NCBI GenBank assembly: GCA_018679315.1
Contig: JAHHLF010000204.1
Coordinates: 1-16,206 of the forward strand
DNA length: 16,206 nucleotides
Reading direction: 5' to 3'
Origin: Bacteroidia bacterium
Lineage (GTDB): Bacteria > Bacteroidota > Bacteroidia > Flavobacteriales > Flavobacteriaceae
Position 1 is the stretch's first letter. Every line of letters starts with the position of its first letter. The translations under genes were made by a program, and so were the position numbers. Positions 14,257-16,206 of the stretch are shown in pieces. The notes below the pieces were generated by a model, which was given only the letters and a program-made list of their open reading frames with translations, had not been told where the DNA came from and made no database searches.

Positions 14257-15360
14257 ATGGGTCTTCTGATTTTCTACGCCTTAATTTCTATAATATTTTC
14301 TTTTTTGTGTTCCATTCTCGAGGCCGTTTTGCTCAGTGTAACTCGAACCTTTGTGAATGTCAAAATAAAAGAAGGCAAGCATTACGCACGCATCCTGGAA
14401 GTGCTCAAAAAAGATGTAGATAAGCCTTTAATTGCTATTCTTACTTTAAATACCATTGCCCACACGGTAGGGGCCATCTTGGTAGGTGTTCAGGCAAAAG
14501 TGGCTTATGCAGAAGCTTATGGCACGCAAACCAGACGTATTCTTGGGATTAACTTTACTGAGGATGTGATGGTCGGTGTTGTTTCCACCTTAATGACCAT
14601 ATTGATCCTGGTAGCCTCCGAGATCATTCCAAAAACAATTGGGGCTACCTATTGGAAGAAACTCGCCAATTTCACGGCTAAGACATTAAAAGCTATGGTC
14701 TGGGTCCTAAAATGGACGGGCATCTTATGGGTCCTTCAGCTATTTACCCGGTTAATCGGAAAAAAAGATCATAAAGGAAGTGTATTAAGTCGGGAGGATT
14801 TCACAGCTATGGCCGATATAGCCCATGAAGAAGGAGTATTCCAGGAGTCAGAGTCTATTGTAATAAAAAACCTCTTACGCTTTGATGAAGTTTTTGTAAA
14901 AGATATTATGACCCCCAGGGCAGTGATGAAAATTGCTCCCCAAACGCAAACTATCAGGGATTTTTTCGAAGAAAATCCCAAATTACGCTTTTCACGTATT
15001 CCTGTTTACGGAGAAGAAGCGGATGTAATCACCGGTTTTGTTCTTAAAGATCGGGTCTTGGAAGAATTGGTTCATAAGAATGATGAACAACCCCTGTCGT
15101 CCATTAAAAGGGAGTTGTTAGTAACCAAGCGCAATACGCCCATCCCTCAGTTATTTGAGACTTTTATTGGAAAAAATGAGCATATTGCCTTAGTCGTAGA
15201 CGAGTATGGCTCAGTAAGCGGGCTGGTCACCATGGAAGATATCCTGGAAACACTATTGGGATTGGAGATCATGGATGAAAGTGACAATGTCGAAGACTTA
15301 CAACTCCTGGCGCGTAAGAAATGGGAAGAGCGTGCCAAGCGCACAGGGATAATCGAGTAA
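14257..15360 (+). CDS. CNNM/CBS membrane protein without CorC-HlyC domain
   Basis: A 367-residue protein. The CNNM (DUF21) membrane domain spans about 1-165: first helix 3-28 with SILEAVLLSVTR (19-30), second with LTLNTIAHTVGAILVG (62-77), third with VVSTLMTILILVASEIIPKT (108-127), then a more amphipathic hydrophobic part (about 142-168). The small residues and the SEIIPK motif match the cation site of CorC/CNNM Mg2+ transporters. A CBS pair follows, about 213-337, with VKDIMTPRAVM (214-224), RFSRIPVYGEE (244-254) and the second CBS ending DEYGSVSGLVTMEDILE (315-331). The protein then stops after a short acidic-to-basic tail. The roughly 80-residue CorC_HlyC domain that usually follows is absent, so it is shorter than typical members (about 420-450). 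The family is associated with Mg2+ or Co2+ export or homeostasis. It ends one base before the Ogt gene. Confidence 0.92.
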   Translation: MGLLIFYALISIIFSFLCSILEAVLLSVTRTFVNVKIKEGKHYARILEVLKKDVDKPLIAILTLNTIAHTVGAILVGVQAKVAYAEAYGTQTRRILGINFTEDVMVGVVSTLMTILILVASEIIPKTIGATYWKKLANFTAKTLKAMVWVLKWTGILWVLQLFTRLIGKKDHKGSVLSREDFTAMADIAHEEGVFQESESIVIKNLLRFDEVFVKDIMTPRAVMKIAPQTQTIRDFFEENPKLRFSRIPVYGEEADVITGFVLKDRVLEELVHKNDEQPLSSIKRELLVTKRNTPIPQLFETFIGKNEHIALVVDEYGSVSGLVTMEDILETLLGLEIMDESDNVEDLQLLARKKWEERAKRTGIIE

Positions 15361-15361
15361 A

Positions 15362-15835
15362 ATGGAAAAGGCATATTTAGACACAGCTATCGGTATTGTG
15401 GAGATTACCGGGGAGCATGAAGCGATCTTTACTGTTGGATTTGTCAACGAAAAATCAGTAGATTCATTTTCTGAATCCGGAATGGTCGGAAAAGCCAAAA
15501 CACAGCTGGAAGAATATTTTGATGGTAAAAGAGAAGAATTTGATCTAATGTTGATCCCTTATGGCACGGCATTTCAGCGGGGTGTTTGGGATGCTTTGCA
15601 GCAGATCCCGCATGGAAAGACGATTTCCTATATGGACTTAAGTCGAAAACTAGGGGATGTGTCAGCCATTAGGGCGGTCGCATCAGCAAATGGTAAAAAT
15701 CCTATTGCCATAATAATCCCATGCCACAGGGTAATTGGAAGTGATGGATCACTGACTGGCTATGCAGGAGGCTTGCACAGAAAGCGGTTTTTGATCAATT
15801 TAGAGTCACCCGTGCATCAAACCTCACTTTTTTAG
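15362..15835 (+). CDS. ogt: Methylated-DNA--protein-cysteine methyltransferase (Ogt type)
   Basis: A 157-residue repair protein that moves an alkyl group from O6-alkylguanine (and O4-alkylthymine) to its own cysteine in a single-use reaction. The acceptor is C121 in IIIPCHRVIGSDGSLTGYAGG (117-137). RAVASANGKNP (104-114) carries the Arg that helps flip the base, and GTAFQRGVWDALQQIPHGKTISY (68-90) is the start of the helix-turn-helix DNA-binding domain. The N-terminal 60 residues are a short alkyltransferase-like domain, which fits Ogt rather than Ada. No Ada regulatory domain is present. The ATG lies one base after the CNNM stop, so the two are probably cotranscribed and translationally linked. 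No ada-like regulator is nearby, so constitutive expression is likely (inference). The symbol reflects the type, not proven orthology. Confidence 0.94.
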   Translation: MEKAYLDTAIGIVEITGEHEAIFTVGFVNEKSVDSFSESGMVGKAKTQLEEYFDGKREEFDLMLIPYGTAFQRGVWDALQQIPHGKTISYMDLSRKLGDVSAIRAVASANGKNPIAIIIPCHRVIGSDGSLTGYAGGLHRKRFLINLESPVHQTSLF

Positions 15836-15989
15836 CAAACCATTTGACGAATTCTTAAGATAATTATATTAGGATTAGCTGTCTTCAGGATATTCTAAAG
15901 CTTTTTGCCAGTTACCGCATTAAATCTGCAGCATTTCGCCCTATATTTCCATAGTTACTTTATTTTGACAACCACAATCATTCAGGCTG
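15836..15989. other. Intergenic region after the alkyltransferase gene
   Basis: 154 bases between the Ogt stop and the exonuclease start. I see no strong hairpin with a U-run and no small reading frame worth calling. A TTATTTTG stretch at about 15960-15967, one base off TAnnTTTG and about 23 bases before the next ATG, could be a weak promoter for the exonuclease gene, but no -33 partner is clear. Confidence 0.4.
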
Positions 15990-16206
15990 ATGATACATAA
16001 ATTAAATCTGGAACATATTCTCTTTTTGGATATTGAAACAGCGCCTCAAAAGGTAGATTTTTCCGAGTTGAGTCTAGTGGAACAGGATTTATGGGCTGAA
16101 AAGACAAAATACAAAAGAAACGAAAAGGAAAAACCATCAGATTTTTACAAAAATGCAGGTATTTGGGCCGAATTTGGTCAAATTTTGTGCATTTCCGCCG
16201 GTTTTT
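15990..16206 (+). CDS. Predicted PolB-like 3'-5' exonuclease, N-terminal fragment
   Basis: The first 72 codons of a plus-strand gene cut by the right edge. The ATG at 15990 opens MIHKLNLEHILFLDIETAPQ. The FLDIET segment (12-17) is the Exo I motif of DnaQ/RNase-H-fold exonucleases (acidic D14 and E16 bind metal). The following charged stretch and FYKNAGIWAEFGQILCISAG (52-71) resemble the Bacteroidota family of predicted 3'-5' exonucleases related to the PolB proofreading domain. Exo II and Exo III are beyond the window, so activity cannot be judged. It probably acts on DNA in the cytoplasm in repair or processing. It is in the same direction as the alkyltransferase gene with a 154-base gap, so it may be its own unit. 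Confidence 0.8.
   Translation, partial: MIHKLNLEHILFLDIETAPQKVDFSELSLVEQDLWAEKTKYKRNEKEKPSDFYKNAGIWAEFGQILCISAGF

Noticed and set aside
1..16206. Defence island, prophage, transposon, CRISPR array, tRNA or rRNA genes
   Set aside because: No integrase, transposase, regularly spaced repeats, terminal inverted repeats or RNA gene signatures were seen. Gene content and spacing look like stable chromosome.

Overview
The window looks like ordinary chromosome from a Bacteroidota bacterium, most likely a marine member of the Flavobacteriaceae. Evidence for this: the protein families are typical of that group (PA0069-like radical SAM protein, long secreted Asp-box/VPS10 propellers, DUF1460, the flavobacterial type of NtrY-like kinase); start codons have no Shine-Dalgarno sequence in front of them; and some gaps carry matches to the Bacteroidota -7 element TAnnTTTG. 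I see no insertion sequence, phage gene, CRISPR array, tRNA or rRNA. GC content is moderate, around 40 % by eye.

Left part (1-10446, all minus strand). Read in the direction of transcription there are six tightly packed genes: two tandem paralogous secreted Asp-box (VPS10/sortilin-like) propeller proteins of 1045 and 1048 residues; a membrane histidine kinase with a TTG start; a crotonase-fold enoyl-CoA hydratase whose ATG overlaps the kinase stop; a 516-residue secreted protein of unknown function; and the beginning of a radical SAM protein cut by the window edge. Gaps are 17, 56, -4, 28 and 45 bases, so at least the first five could be one transcription unit.

Middle (10447-12488). A 314-base divergent intergenic region holds a 14-bp perfect palindrome, two TAnnTTTG-like elements and a 49-bp coaxial dyad. 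It leads into a lone 62-codon DUF1059 gene on the plus strand. That gene converges, with 15 bases between the stops, on a MATE-family efflux gene on the minus strand. An 8-bp perfect inverted repeat spans the convergent ends.

Right part (12489-16206, plus strand). In order: an exported DUF1460 (NlpC/P60-like) protein, a PhzF-family isomerase-like enzyme, a short CNNM/CBS membrane protein without the usual C-terminal domain, an Ogt-type O6-alkylguanine-DNA alkyltransferase one base after it, and the start of a predicted PolB-like 3'-5' exonuclease cut by the window edge.

The genes are mostly housekeeping or accessory functions without an obvious common pathway. The features most worth a second look are non-coding: the coaxial dyad before DUF1059, the dyad over the radical SAM promoter region, the convergent-end hairpin, and the hairpin plus TTG start before the kinase. 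Among the proteins they are the tandem propeller pair and the unassigned secreted protein.
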